64,000 bases of DNA from Tomocerus qinae (lineage: Eukaryota > Arthropoda > Collembola > Entomobryomorpha > Tomoceridae): NCBI GenBank assembly GCA_020055645.1, contig CM034546.1, forward strand, positions 28,024,001 to 28,088,000. The letters are read 5' to 3'. Below the pieces are notes generated by a model, which did no database searches, had not been told where the DNA came from, and was given only the letters and a program-made list of their open reading frames with translations. The position numbers and the translations under genes were made by a program. This document shows positions 35,001 through 49,216 of this stretch, one piece after another. Numbering within the stretch: position 1 is the first letter of the stretch; every line of letters begins with the position of its first letter.

Positions 35001-38000
35001 TTTCGCAATCACATAATCTATACTCTTGGTACTTAGTCTATAGTTCGTTGGCGCTTCTTCAAATCCCAGAGGTAGCAGTATTCCAACTTATCTGTCGAAT
35101 TGAAAATTATTGTAGTTTGATATTTTGAAATATGCATTAATATGACAATAAACAGAGAATCAAAATCGTGGAAAATCTCGTTAACCCTACCCGAATATTT
35201 GAATTCTTTGTAAGCGGTTGGTTTTTGCTTCAATAAATTCTAAGGTTAGTTTTCATTCCAACTTCTCGATCGACTGGAAGTTTATCGTGGTTTTACATTA
35301 TGAAATATGCATAAACCTTAAAATTAAAATAAAAATCAAAGTCCGGAAAATCCTAATTTCGCAATCACATAATCTATACTCTTGGTACTTAGTCTATATT
35401 TCGTTGGCGCTTCTTCAAATGCAAGGGGTAGCAGTATTCCAACTTATCTGTCGAATTGAAGATTATTGTGGTTTGATATTTTGATGTACGAATGAATATC
35501 AAAATGAACAGGAAATAAAATTGTGGAAAGTCTCATTAACCCTACCCAAATATTTATACTGTTTGTACGCAGTTGGTTTTTGTTTCTTTAAATTCTAATT
35601 GTAGTTTTCATTCCAACTTCTCGATCGACTGGAAGTTTATCGTGGTTTTACATTATGAAATATGCATAAACCTCAAAATTAAAAATAAAATCAAAATCTG
35701 GAAAATTTTAATTTCTGCAATCACATAATCTATACTTTGGTACTTAGTCTATAGTTCGTTGGCGCTTCTTCAAATCCCAAGGGTAGCAGTATTTCAACTT
35801 ATCTGTTGAATTCAAGATTATTGTGCTTTGATATTTTGAAATACGAATGAATATCAAAATGAACAGAAAATCAAATTGCGGAAAATTTCATTAACTCTAT
35901 CCCAATATTTAAACTCTTTGTACGCAGTTGGTTTTTGTTGCTTAAAATTAGAATTGTTGTTTTCATTCCATCTTCTCTATCGACTCGAATGTCATCGTGG
36001 TTTTACATTATGAAATATGCATAAACCTCAAAATTTAAATAAAATCAAAGTCCGAAAAATCCTAATTTCGCAATCACATAATCTATACTCTTGGTACTTA
36101 GTCCATAGTTCGTTGGCGCTTCTTCAAATCCCAGGGGTAGCAGTATTCCAACTTATCCGTCGAATTGAAGATTATTGTGGTTTCATATTTTCAAATACGA
36201 ATCAATATCAAAATGGACAGGAAATAAAATTGTGGAAAGTCTCATTAACCCTACCCAAATATTTAAACTCTTTGTACGCAGTTGGTTTTTGCTTCATTAA
36301 ATTCTAAGGTTAGTTTTCATTCCAACTTCTCTATCGACCGGAAGGTTATCGTGGTTTTACATTATGAAATATGCATAAACCTTAAAATTAAAATAAAATC
36401 AAAATCCGGAAAATCCAAATTCCGCAATCACATAATCTATACTCTTGGTACTGAGTGTATAGTTCGTTGGCGCTTCTTCAAATCCCAGGGGTAGCAGTAT
36501 TCTAACTTATCTGTCGAATTGAAGATTATTGTGGTTTGATATTTTAAAATACGAATGAATATCAAAATAAACAGGAAATAAAATTGTTGAAAGTCTCATT
36601 AACCCTACCCAAGTATTTATACACGTTGTACGCCGATGGTTTTTCTTTTTTTAAATTCCAATTGTAGTTTTCATTCCAACTTCTCCATCGACTGGAAGGT
36701 TATCGTGGTTTTATATTATGAAATATGCATAAACCTTAAGATAAAAATAAAATCAAAATCTGGAAAATTTTAGTTCCGCAATCACATAATCTATACTATT
36801 GGTACTTAGTCTATAGTTCGTTGGCGCTTCTTCAAATCCCAGGGGCAGCAGTATTCCAACTTATCTGTTGAATTGAAGATTATTGTGGTTTTATATTTTC
36901 AAATACGAATGAATATCAAAATGAACAGGAAATAAAATTGTGGAAAGTCTCATTAACCCTATGCAAATATTTAAACTCTTTGTACGCAGTTGGTTTTTGC
37001 TTCATTAAATTCTAAGGTTAGTTTTCATTCCAACTTCTTTATCGACTGGAAGGTAATCGTGGTTTTACATTATGAAATACGCATAAACCTCAAAATTAAA
37101 ATAAAATCAAAGTCCGGAAATTCCTAATTTCGCAATCACATAATCTATACTCTGGGTACTTAGTCCATAGTTCGTTGGCGCTTCTTCAAATCCCAGGGGT
37201 AGCAGTATTCCAACTTATCTGTCGAATTGAAGATTATTGTGGTTTCATATTTTCAAATACGAATGAATATCAAAATGAACAGAAAATAAAATTGTGGAAA
37301 ATCTCATTAACCCTATGCGGATATTCAAACTCTTTGTACGCAGTTGGTTTTTGTTACTTAAAATTATAATTGTTGTTTTCATTCCAACTTCTTTATCGAC
37401 TCGAAGGTCATCGTGGTTTTACATTATGAAATATGCATAAACCTTAAAATTAAAATAAAATCAAAATCCGGAAAATCCAAATTCTGCAATCACATAATCT
37501 ATACTCTTGGTACTGAGTGTATAGTTCGTTGGCGCTTCTTCAAGTCCCAGGGGTAGCAGTATGCCAACTTATCTGTCGAATTGAAGATTATTGAGGTTTG
37601 ATATTTTCAAATACGAATGAATATCAAAATGAACAGGAAATAAAATTGTGGAAAGTCTCATTAACCCTATGCAAATATTTAAACTCTTTGTACGCAGTTG
37701 GTTTTTGTTTCTTTAAATTCTAATTGTAGTTTTCATTCCAACTTCTCGATCGACTGGAAGTTTATCGTGGTTCTATATTATGAAATATGCATAAACCTCA
37801 AAATTTAAATAAAATCAAAGTCCGAAAAACCCTAATTTCGCAATCACATAATCTATACTCTTGGTACTTAGTCCATAGTTCGTTGGCGCTTCTTCAAATC
37901 CCAGGGGTAGCAGTATTCCAACTTATCTGTCGAATTGAAGATTATTGTGGTTTCATATTTTCAAATACGAATGAATATCAAAATGAACAGGAAATAAAAT

Positions 38001-41000
38001 TGTGGAAAATCTCATTAACCCTATGCGAATATTTAAACTCTTTGTACGCAGTTGGTTTTTGCTTCATTAAATTCTAAGGTTTGTTTTCATTCCAACTTCT
38101 CTATCGACTGGAAGGTTATCGTGGTTTTACATTATGAAATATGCATAAACCTTAAAATTAAAATAAAATCCGGAAAATCCAAATTCCGCAATCACATAAT
38201 CTATACTCTTGGTACTTAGTCTATCGTTCGTTGGCGCTTCTTCAAATCCCAGGGGTTGCAGTATTCCAACTTAACTGTCGAATTGAAAATTATTGTGGTT
38301 TGATATTTTGAAATATGCATTAATATGAAAATAAACAGAAAAAACAAATCGTGGAAAATCTCGTTAACCCTACCCGAATATTTAAACTCTTTGTACGCAG
38401 TTGGTTTTTGCTTCATTAAATTCTAAGGTTAGTTTTCATTCCAACTTCTTTATCGACTGGAAGGTAATCGTGGTTTTACATTATGAAATACGCATAAACC
38501 TCAAAATTAAAATAAAATCAAAGTCCGGAAATTCCTAATTTCGCAATCACATTATCTATACTCTTGGTACTTAGTCTATAGTTCGTTGGCGCTTCTTCAA
38601 ATCCCAGGGGTAGCAGTATGCCAACTTATCTGCCGAATTCAAGATTATTGTGCTTTGATATTTTGAAATACGAATGAATATCAAAATGAACAGAAAATAA
38701 AATTGTGGAAAATTTCATTAACTCTATCCCAATATTTAAACTCTTTGTACGCAGTTGGTTTTTGCTTCATTAAATTCTAAGGTTAGTTTTCATTCCAACT
38801 CCTCTATCGACTGGAAGGTTATCGTGGTTTTACATTATGAAATATGCATAAACCTTAAAATTAAAATAAAATCAAAATCCGGAAAATCCAAATTCTGCAA
38901 TTACATAATCTATACTCTTGGTACTTAGTGTATAGTTCGTTGGCGCTTCTTCAAATCCCAGGGGTAGCAGTATTCCAACTTATCTGTTGAATTGAAGATT
39001 ATTGTGGTTTGATATTTTCAAATACGAATGAATATCAAAATGAACAGGAAATAAAATTGTTGAAAGTCTCATTAACACTACCCAAGTATTTATACACTTT
39101 GTACGCCGATGGTTTTTGTTTTTTTTAATTCTAATTGTAGTTTTCATTCCAACTTCTCCATCGACTGGAAGGTTATCGTGGTTTTATATTATGAAATATG
39201 CATAAACCTTAAGATTAAAATAAAATCAAAATCTGGAAAATTTTAATTCCGCAATCACATAATCTATACTCTTGAAACTTAGTCTATCGTTCGCTGGCGC
39301 TTCTTCGAATACCATGGGTTGCAGTATTCCAACTTATCTGTCGAATTGAAAATTATTGTGGTTTGATATTTTGAAATATGCATTAATATGAAAATAAACA
39401 AAAAATACAAATCGTGGAAATTCTCGTTAACCCTACCCGAATATTTAAACTCTTTGTACGCAGTTGGTTTTTGCTTCATTAAATTCTAAGGTTAGTTTTC
39501 ATTCCAACTTCTCTATCGACTGGAAGGTTATCGTGGTTTTACATTATGAAATATGCATAAACCTTAAAATTAAAATACAATCAAAATCCTAATTTCGCAA
39601 TCACATAATCTATACTCTTGGTACTTAGTCCATAGTTCGTTGGCGCTTCTTCAAATCCCAGGGGTAGCAGTATTCCAACTTATCTGTCGAATTGAAGATT
39701 ATTGTGGTTTGATATTTTCAAATACGAATGAATATCAAAATGAACAGGAAATAAAATTGTTGAAAGTCTCTTTAACCCTACCCAAGTATTTATACACATT
39801 GTACGCCGATGGTTTTTGTTTTTTTAAATTCTAATTGTAGTTTTCATTCCAACTTCTCCATCGACTGGAAGGTTATCGTGGTTTTATATTATGAAATATG
39901 CATTAATATGAAAATAAACAAAAAATACAAATCGTGGAAAATCTCGTTAACCCTAACCGAATATTTAAACTCTTTGTACGCAGTTGGTTTTTGCTTCATT
40001 AAATTCTAATTGTAGTTTTCATTCCAACTTCTCTATCGACTGGAAGGTTATCGTGGTTTTACATTATAAAAAATGCATAAACCTTAAAATTAAAATAAAA
40101 TCAAAATCCGGAAAATCCTAATTCCGCAATCACATAATCTATACTCTTGGTACTTAGTCCATAGTTCGTTGACGCTTCTTCAAATCCCAGAGGTAGCAGT
40201 ATGCCAACTTATCTGTCGAATTCAAGATTATTGTGCATTGATATTTTGAAATACGAATGAATATCAAAATGAACAGAAAATAAAATTGTGGAAAATTTCA
40301 TTAACTCTATCCCAATATTTAAACTCTTTGTACGCAGTTGGTTTTTGCTTCATTAAATTCTAAGGTTAGTTTTCATTCCAACTTCTCTATCGACTGGAAG
40401 GTTATCGTGGTTTTACATTATGAAATATGCATAAACCTTAAAATTAAATTAAAATCAAAATCTGGAAAATTTTAATTTCGCAATCACATAATCTATACTC
40501 TTGGTACTGAGTGTATAGTTCGTTGGCGCTTCTTCAAATCCCAGGGGTAGCAGTATGCCAACTTATCTGTCGAATTCAAGATTATTGTGCTTTGATATTT
40601 TGAAATACGAATGAATATCAAAATGAACAGAAAATAAAATTGTGGAAAATTTCATTAACTCTATCCCAATATTTAAACTCTTTGTACGCAGTTGCTTTTT
40701 GCTTCATTAAATTCTAAGGTTAGTTTTCATTCCAACTTCTCTATCGACTGGAAGGTAATCGTGGTTTTACATTATGAAATATGCATAAACCTTAAAATTA
40801 AAATAAAATCAAAATCCGGAAAATCCAAATTCTGCAATTACATAATCTATACTCTTGGTACTTAGTGTATAGTTCGTTGGCGCTTCTTCAAATCCCAGGG
40901 GTAGCAGTATTCCAACTTATCTGTCGAATTGAAGATTATTGTGGTTTGATATTTTCAAATACGAATGAATATCAAAATGAACAGGAAATAAAATAGTTTA

Positions 41001-44000
41001 AAGTCTCATTAACCCTACCCAAGGATTTATACACTTTGTACGCAGTTGGTTTTTGCTTCATTAAATTCTAATTGTAGTTTTCATTCCAACTTCTCTATCG
41101 ACTGGAAGGTTATCGTGGTTTTACATTATAAAAAATGCATAAACCTTAAAATTAAAATAAAATCAAAATCCGGAAAATCCTAATTCCGCAATCACATAAT
41201 CTATACTCTTGGTACTTAGTCCATAGTTCGTTGACGCTTCTTCAAATCCCAGGGGTAGCAGTATTCCAACTTATCTTTCGAATTGAAGATTATTGTGGTT
41301 TGATATTTTGAAATACAAATGAATATCAAAATGAACAGAAAATAAAATTAAGGAAAATTTCATTAACTCTATCCCAATTTTTATACTCTTTGTACGCAGT
41401 TGGTTTTTGTTACTTAAAATTATAATTTTTGTTTTCATTCTAACTTTTCTATCGACTCGAAGGTCATCGTGGCTTTACATTATGAAATATGCCTGACCGT
41501 CAAAATTAAAATAAAATCAAAGTCCGGAAAATCCTAATTTCGCAATCACATAATCTATACTCTTGGTACTTAGTGTATAGTTCGTTGGCGCTTCTTCAAA
41601 TCCCAGGGGTAGCAGTATTCCAACTTATCTGTCGAATTGAAGATTATTGTGGTTTTATATTTTCAAATACGAATGAATATCAAAATGAACAGGAAATAAA
41701 ATAGTTGAAAGTCTCATTAACCCTATGCAAATATTTAAACTCTTTGTACGCCGATGGTTTTTGTTTTTTTAAATTCTAATTGTAGTTTTCATTCCAACTT
41801 CTCCATCGACTGGAAGGTTATCGTGGTTTTATATTATGAAATATGCATAAACCTTAAGATTAAAATAAAATCAAAATCTGGAAAATTTTAATTCCGCAAT
41901 CACATAATCTATACTCTTGGTACTTAGTCTATCGTTCGTTGGCGCTTCTTCAAATCCCAGGGGTAGCAGTATTCCAACTTATCTGTCGAATTGAAAATTG
42001 TTGTGGTTTGATATTTTGAAATATGCATTAATATGAAAATAAACAAAAAATACAAATCGTGGAAAATCTCGTTAACCCTACCCGAATATTTAAACTCTTT
42101 GTACGCAGTTGGTTTTTGCTTCATTAAATTCTAAGGTTAGTTTTCATTACAACTTCTCGATCGACTGGAAGTTTATCGTGGTTTTACATTATGAAATATG
42201 CATAAACCTCAAAATTAAAATAAAATCAAAATCTGGAAAATTTTAATTTCGCAATCACATAATCTATACTCTTGGTACTTAGTGTATAGTTCGTTGGCGC
42301 TTCTTCAAATCCCAGGGGTAGCAGTATTCCAACTTATCTTTCGAGTTGAAGATTATTGTGGTTTGATATTTTGAAATACAAATAAATATCAAAATGAACA
42401 GAAAATAAAATTGTGGAAAATTTCATTAACTCTATCCCAATTTTTATACTCTTTGTACGCAGTTGGTTTTTGTTACTTAAAATTATAATTTTTGTTTTCA
42501 TTCCAACTTTTCTATCGACTCGAAGGTCGTCGTGGCTTTACATTATGAAATATGCCTGAACGTCAAAATTAAAATAAAATCAAAGTCCGGAAAATTTTAA
42601 TTTCGCAATCACATAATCTATACTCTTGGTACTTAGTCTATAGTTCGTTGGCGCTTCTTCAAATCCCAGGGGTAGCAGTATTCCAACTTATCTGTCGAAT
42701 TGAAGATTATTGTGGTTTGATATTTTCAAATACGAATGAATATCAAAATGAACAGGAAATAAAATTGTTGAAAGTCTCATTAACCCTACCCAAGTATTTA
42801 TACACTTTGTGCGCCGATGGTTTTTGTTTTTTTAAATTCTAATTTTAGTTTTCATTCCAACTTCTCCATCGACTGGAAGGTTATCGTGGTTTTATATTAT
42901 GAAATATGCATAAACCTTAAGATTAAAATAAAATCAAAATCTGGAAAATTTTAATTCCGCAATCACACAATCTATACTCTTGGTACTTAGTCTATCGTTC
43001 GTTGGCGCTTCTTCAAATTCCAGGGATTGCAGTATTCCAACTTATCTGTCGAATTGAAAATTATTGTGGTTTTGATATTTTGAAATATGCATTAATATGA
43101 AAATAAACAAAAAATACAAATCGTGAAAATCTCGTTAACCCTACCCGAATATTTAAACTCTTTGTACGCAGTTGGTTTTTGCTTCATTAAATTCTAAGGT
43201 TAATTTTCATTCCAACTTCTTTATCGACTGGAAGGTAATCGTGGTTTTACATTATGAAATACGCATAAACCTCAAAATTAAAATAAAATCAAAGTCCGGA
43301 AAATCATAATTTCGCAATCACATAATCTTTACTCTTGGTACTTAGTCTATAGTTCGTTGGCGCTTCTTCAAATTCCAGGGATTGCAGTATTCCAACTTAT
43401 CTGTCGAATTGAAAATTATTGTGGTTTGATATTTTGAAATATGCATTAATATGAAAATAAACAAAAAATACAAATCGTGGAAAATCTCGTTAACCCTACC
43501 CGAATATTTAAACTCTTTGTACGCAGTTGGTTTTTGCTTCATTAAATTCTAAGGTTAGTTTTCATTCCAACTTCTTTATCGACTCGAAGGTCATCGTGGC
43601 TTTACATTATGAAATATGCATAAACCTTAAAATTAAAATAAAATCAAAGTCCGGAAAATCCTAATTTCGCAATCACATAATCTATACTCTTGGTACTTAG
43701 TCTATAGTTCGTTGGCGCTTCTTCAAATCCCAGGGGTAGCAGTATTCCAACTTATCTGTCGAATTGAAGATTATTGTGATTTGATATTTTGAAATACGAA
43801 TGAATATCAAAATGAACAGGAAATAAAATTGTTGAAAGTCTCATTAACCCTACCCAAGTATTTATACACTTTGTACGCCGATGGTTTTTGTTTTTTTTAA
43901 TTCTAATTGTAGTTTTCATTCCAACTTCTCCATCGACTGGAAGGTTATCGTGGTTTTATATTATGAAATATGCATAAACCTCAAAATTAAAATAAAATCA

Positions 44001-47000
44001 AACTCTGGAAAATCCTAATTTCGCAATCACATAATCTATACTCTTGGTACTTAGTCTATAGTTCGTTGGCGCTTCTTCAAATCCCAGGGGTAGCAGTATT
44101 CCAACTTATCTGTCGAATTCAAGATTATTGTGCTTTGATATTTTCAAATACGAATGAACATCAAAATGAACAGGAAATAAAATTGTGGAAAATTTCATTA
44201 ACCCTATGCGAATATTTAAATTCTTTGTACGCAGTTGGTTTTTGCTTCATTAAATTCTAATTGTAGCTTTCATTCCAACTTCTCTATCGACTGGAAGGTT
44301 ATCGTGATTTTACATTATGAAATATGCATAAACATTAAAATCAAAATAAAATCAAAATCCGGAAAGTCCTAATTTCGCTATCAGATAATCTATACTCTTG
44401 GTACTTAGTCTATAGTTCGTTGGCGCTTCTTCAAATCCCAGGGGTAGCAGTATTCCAACTTATCTGTCGAATTGAAGATTATTGTGATTTGATATTTTGA
44501 AATACGAATGAATATCAAAATGAACAGGAAATAAAATTGTTGAAAGTCTCATTAACCCTACCCAAGTATTTATACACTTTGTACGCCGATGGTTTTTGTT
44601 TTTTTTAATTCTAATTGTAGTTTTCATTCCAACTTCTCCATCGACTGGAAGGTTATCGTGGTTTTATATTATGAAATATGCATAAACCTTAAGATTAAAA
44701 TAAAATCAAAATCTAGAAAATTTTAATTACGCAATCACATAATCTATACTCTTGGTACTTAGTCTATAGTTCATTGGCGCTTCTTTAAATCCCAGGGGTA
44801 GCAGTATTCCAACTTATCTGTTGAATTCAAGATTATTGTGCTTTGATATTTTGAAATACGAATGAATATCAAAATGAACAGAAAATCAAATTGCGGAAAA
44901 TTTCATTAACTCTATCCCTATATTTAAACTTTTTGTACGCAGTTGGTTTTTGTTTCATTAAATTCTAATTGTTGTTTTCATTCCAACTTCTCGATCGACT
45001 GGAAGTTTATCGTAGTTTTACATTATGAAATATGCATAAACCTCAAAATTAAAATAAAATCAAAATCTGGAAAATTTTAATTTCGCAATCACATAATCTA
45101 TACTCTTGGTACTTAGTCTATCGTTCGTTGGCGCTTCTTCAAATCCCAGGGGTAGCAGTATTCCAACTTATCTGTTGAATTCAAGATTATTGTGCTTTGA
45201 TATTTTGAAATACGAATGAATATCAAAATGAACAGAAAATCAAATTGCGGAAAATTTCATTAACTCTATCCCTATATTTAAACTTTTTGTACGCAGTTGG
45301 TTTTTGTTTCATTAAATTCTAAGGTTAGTTTTCATTCCAACTTCTCTATCGACTGGAAGGTTATCGTGGTTTTACATTATGAAATATGCATAAACCTTAA
45401 AATGAAAATAAAATCAAAATTCGGAAAAAACAAATTCCGCAATCACATAATCTATACTCTTGGTACTTAGTCTATCGTTCGTTGGCGCTTCTTCAAATCC
45501 CAGGGGTAGCAGTATTCCAACTTATCTGTCGAATTGAAAATTATTGTGGTTTGATATTTTGAAATATGCATTAATATGAAAATAAACAAAAAATACAAAT
45601 CGTGGAAAATCTCGTTAACCCTACACGAATATTTAAACTCTTTGTACGCAGTTGGTTTTTGCTTCATTAAATTCTAAGGTTAGTTTTCATTCCAACTTCT
45701 TTATCGACTGGAAGGTAATCGTGGTTTTACATTATGAAATACGCATAAACCTCAAAATTAAAATAAAATCAAAGTCCGGAAAATCATAATTTCGCAATCA
45801 CATAATCTTTACTCTTGGTACTTAGTCTATAGTTCGTTGGCGCTTCTTCAAGTCCCAGGGGTAGCAGTATTCCAACTTATCTGTCGAATTGAAGATTATT
45901 GTGGTTTGATATTTTCAAATACGAATGAATATCAAAATGAACAGGAAATAAAATTGTTGAAAGTCTCATTAACCGTACCCAAGTATTTATACACTTTGTA
46001 CGCCGATGGTTTTTGTTTTTTTAAATTCTAATTGTAGTTTTCATTCCAACTTCTCCATCGACTGGAAGGTTATCGTGGTTTTATATTATGAAATATGCAT
46101 AAACCTTAAGATTAAAATAAAATCAAAATCTAGAAAATTTTAATTACGCAATCACATAATCTATACTCTTGGTACTTACTCTATAGTTCGTTGGCGCTTC
46201 TTCAAATCCCAGGGGTAGCAGTATTCCAACTTATCTGTCGAATTGAAGATTATTGTGGTTTGATATTTTCAAATACGAATGAATATCAAAATGAACAGGA
46301 ATTAAAATTGTTGAAAGTCTCATTAACCCTACCCAAGTATTTATACACTTTGTACGCCGATGGTTTTTGTTTTTTTAAATTCTAATTGTAGTTTTCATTC
46401 CAACTTCTCCATCGACTGGAAGGTTATCGTGGTTTTATATTATGAAATATGCATAAACCTTAAGATTAAAATAAAATCAAAATCTGGAAAATTTTAATTC
46501 CGCAATCACATAATCTATACTGTTTGCACTTAGTCTATCGTTCGTTGGCGCTTCTTCAAATTCCAGGGATTGCAGTATTCCAACTTATCTGTCGAATTGA
46601 AAATTATTGTGGTTTGATATTTTGAAATATGCATTAATATGAAAATAAACAAAAAATACAAATCGTGGAAAATCTCGTTAACCCTACCCGAATATTTAAA
46701 CTCTTTGTACGCAGTTGGTTTTTGCTTCATTAAATTCTAAGGTTAGTTTTCATTCCAACTTCTTTATCGACTGGAAGGTAATCGTGGTTTTACATTATGA
46801 AATACGCATAAACCTCAAAATTAAAATAAAATCAAAGTCCGGAAAATCATAATTTCGCAATCACATAATCTTTACTCTTGGTACTTAGTCTATAGTTCGT
46901 TGGCGCTTCTTCAAATCCAAGGGGTAGCAGTTTTCCAACTTATCTGTCGAATTCAAGATTATTGTGCTTTGATATTTTCAAATACGAATGAACATCAAAA

Positions 47001-47020
47001 TGAACAGGAAATAAAATTGT
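32021..47020 (+). repeat. Satellite DNA, ~354-bp monomer, about 42 copies
   Basis: Tandem head-to-tail copies fill 15 kb between two gaps. The period is about 354 bp (equivalent points at 34244, 36017 and 37787 are five monomers apart). Landmarks are TACGCAGTTGGTTTTTG, CATAATCTATACTCTTGGTA and TAGTTCGTTGGCGCTTCTTC. Each monomer splits into two ~177-bp halves that align with each other: ATTCCAACTTCTCTATCGAC with ATTCCAACTTATCTGTCGAA, and GTTATCGTGGTTTTA with ATTATTGTGGTTTGA. Both halves then pass through an A-rich middle to ACTCTTGGTA or ACTCTTTGTA. The satellite thus arose from a dimer. Variants form longer periods, such as ~709 bp at the left end. Frames of 60-100 codons recur once per monomer but are tied to the repeat and are not credible genes. 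Confidence 0.97.
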
Positions 47021-47120
47021 NNNNNNNNNNNNNNNNNNNNNNNNNNNNNNNNNNNNNNNNNNNNNNNNNNNNNNNNNNNNNNNNNNNNNNNNNNNNNNNN
47101 NNNNNNNNNNNNNNNNNNNN
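47021..47120. other. Assembly gap (100 N) between two satellites
   Basis: Joins the 354-bp array to an unrelated 168-bp array, so physical adjacency of the two satellites depends on the scaffold being right. Confidence 1.
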
Positions 47121-48683
47121 AAACACTGACATTCTTAATAAATTTTGAATTTTGATATTTTTGTATAGAAGTATGATATGTAAGTTGATATATAGGAAAA
47201 ATTTTCCCGCCTAAACAGGACAAACTATTATAGTACCGACATCAAGTAATACGGCCTCTTCGTTATGGTGTTGGTTAGAAAAATACCCCCACCCCAAAAT
47301 CTCAAGATATTTTGAATTTTGTGATTTTTGTATGGATGTGTGATATGCATGTTGATGCATGGGAGAAATTTTCCCGCCCTAAACAGGACAAACTATTATA
47401 GTAGCGACATCAATTAACATGCCCTCATCGTCATAGTGTTGGTTAGAAAAATACCCCCACCACAAAATCTCAAGATATTTTGAATTTTGTGATTTTTGTA
47501 TGGAAGTGTGATATGTATGATGATGCATCGGAAAAATTTTCCCGCCCTAAACAGGACAAACTATTATAGTAGCGACATCAAGTAACATGCCCTCTTCGTT
47601 ATGGTGTTGGTTAGAAAAATACCCCCACCCCAAAATCTCAAGATATTTTGAATTTTGTGATTTTTGTATGGAAGTGTGATATGTATGTTGATGCATGGGA
47701 GAAATTTTCCCGCCCTAAACAGGACAAACTATTATAGTAGCGACATCAATTAACATGCCCTCATCGTCATAGTGTTGGTTAGAAAAATACCCCCACCACA
47801 AAATCTCAAGATATTTTGAATTTTGTGATTTTTGTATGGAAGTGTGATATGTATGATGATGCATCGGAAAAATTTTCCCGCCCTAAACAGGACAAACTAT
47901 TATAGTAGCGACATCAAGTAACATGCCCTCTTCGTTATGGTGTTGGTTAGAAAAATACCCCCACCCCAAAATCTCAAGATATTTTGAATTTTGTGATTTT
48001 TGTATGGAAGTGTGATATGTATGTTGATGCATGGGAGAAATTTTCCCGCCCTAAACAGGACAAACTATTATAGTAGCGACATCAAGCAACATGCCCTTTT
48101 TGTTATAGTGTTGGCTAGAAAAATACCCCCACCCCAAAATCTCAAGATATTTTGAATTTTGTGATTTTTGTATGGAAGTGTGATATGTATGTTGATGCAT
48201 GGGAGAAATTTTCCCGCCCTAAACAGGACAAACTATTATAGTAGCGACATCAATTAACATGCCCTCATCGTCATAGTGTTGGTTAGAAAAATACCCTTAC
48301 CACAAAATCTCAAGATATTTTGAATTTTGTGATTTTTGTATGGAAGTGTGATATGTATGATGATGCATCGGAAAAATTTTCCCGCCCTAAACAGGACAAA
48401 CTATTATAGTAGCGACATCAAATAACATGCCCTCTTCGTTATGGTGTTGGTTAGAAAAATACCCCCACCCCAAAATCTCAAGATATTTTGAATTTTGTGA
48501 TTTTTGTATGGAAGTGTGATATGTATGTTGATGCATGGGAGAAATTTTCCCGCCCTAAACAGAACAAACTATTATAGTAGCGACATCAAGTAACATGCCT
48601 TCATTGTCAGTGTTGGTTAGAAAAATACCCCCACCACAAAATCTCAAGATATTTTGAATTTTGTGATTTTTGTATGGAAGTGT
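47121..48683 (+). repeat. Satellite DNA, ~168-bp monomer, about 9 direct copies
   Basis: Each copy contains AAAATCTCAAGATATTTTGA, ATTTTCCCGCCCTAAACAGG and ACTATTATAGTAGCGACATC. Starts recur every 168 bases (47633 and 47801, for example). Two variants, one with GGGAGAAATT...CAATTAAC and one with TCGGAAAAATT...CAAGTAAC, largely alternate, giving a ~336-bp higher-order unit with a break around 48050-48200. The first copy after the gap is the most diverged. Confidence 0.97.
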
Positions 48684-49110
48684 TACTTGATGTCGCTACT
48701 ATAATAGTTTGTCCTGTTTAGGGCGGGAAAATTTTTCCGATGCATCAACATACATATCACACTTCCATACAAAAATCACAAAATTCAAAATATCTTGAGA
48801 TTTTTGGGTGGTGGTATTTTCTAAACAACACCATAACAAAGAGGGCATGTTACTTGATGTCGCTACTATAATAGTTTGTCCTGTTTAGGGCGGGAAAATT
48901 TTTCCGATGCAGCAACATACATATCACACTTCCATACAAAAAATCGCAAAATTCAAAATATCTTTGAGATTTTGGGGTGGGGTATTTTTCTAACCAACAC
49001 CATAACGAAAGAGGGCATGTTATTTGATGTCGCTACTATAATAGTTTGTCCTGTTTAGGGCGGGAAAATTTTTCCGATGCATCAATATACATATCACACT
49101 TCCATACAAA
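48684..49110 (-). repeat. 168-bp satellite, inverted block of about 2.5 copies
   Basis: After GGAAGTGT at 48683 the next copies read as the inverse strand (TTACTTGATGTCGCTACTAT). The array switches orientation in mid-monomer. The last copy ends near 49110 in A/T-rich words such as TTTTTGTACAAAAA. Confidence 0.95.
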
Positions 49111-49216
49111 TATTGTTTGATTTTTGTACAAAAATTTTTTTTGTCATACAAATTTGTGTACAAAAATTTTTGTACAAAAATTTTACTCTAACTTCACACA
49201 CATGAAAGGTCTATTA

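Noticed and set aside
32198-46730. Recurring frames of 64-96 codons across the 354-bp array (for example MKQKPTAYKEF on the minus strand)
   Set aside because: They recur at the satellite period, are broken in other monomers and lack domains; chance frames of a tandem repeat.
32210-46920. True CENP-B box in the satellite
   Set aside because: Only the TTCGTTGG half matches; the required A and CGGG positions are absent in every monomer checked.
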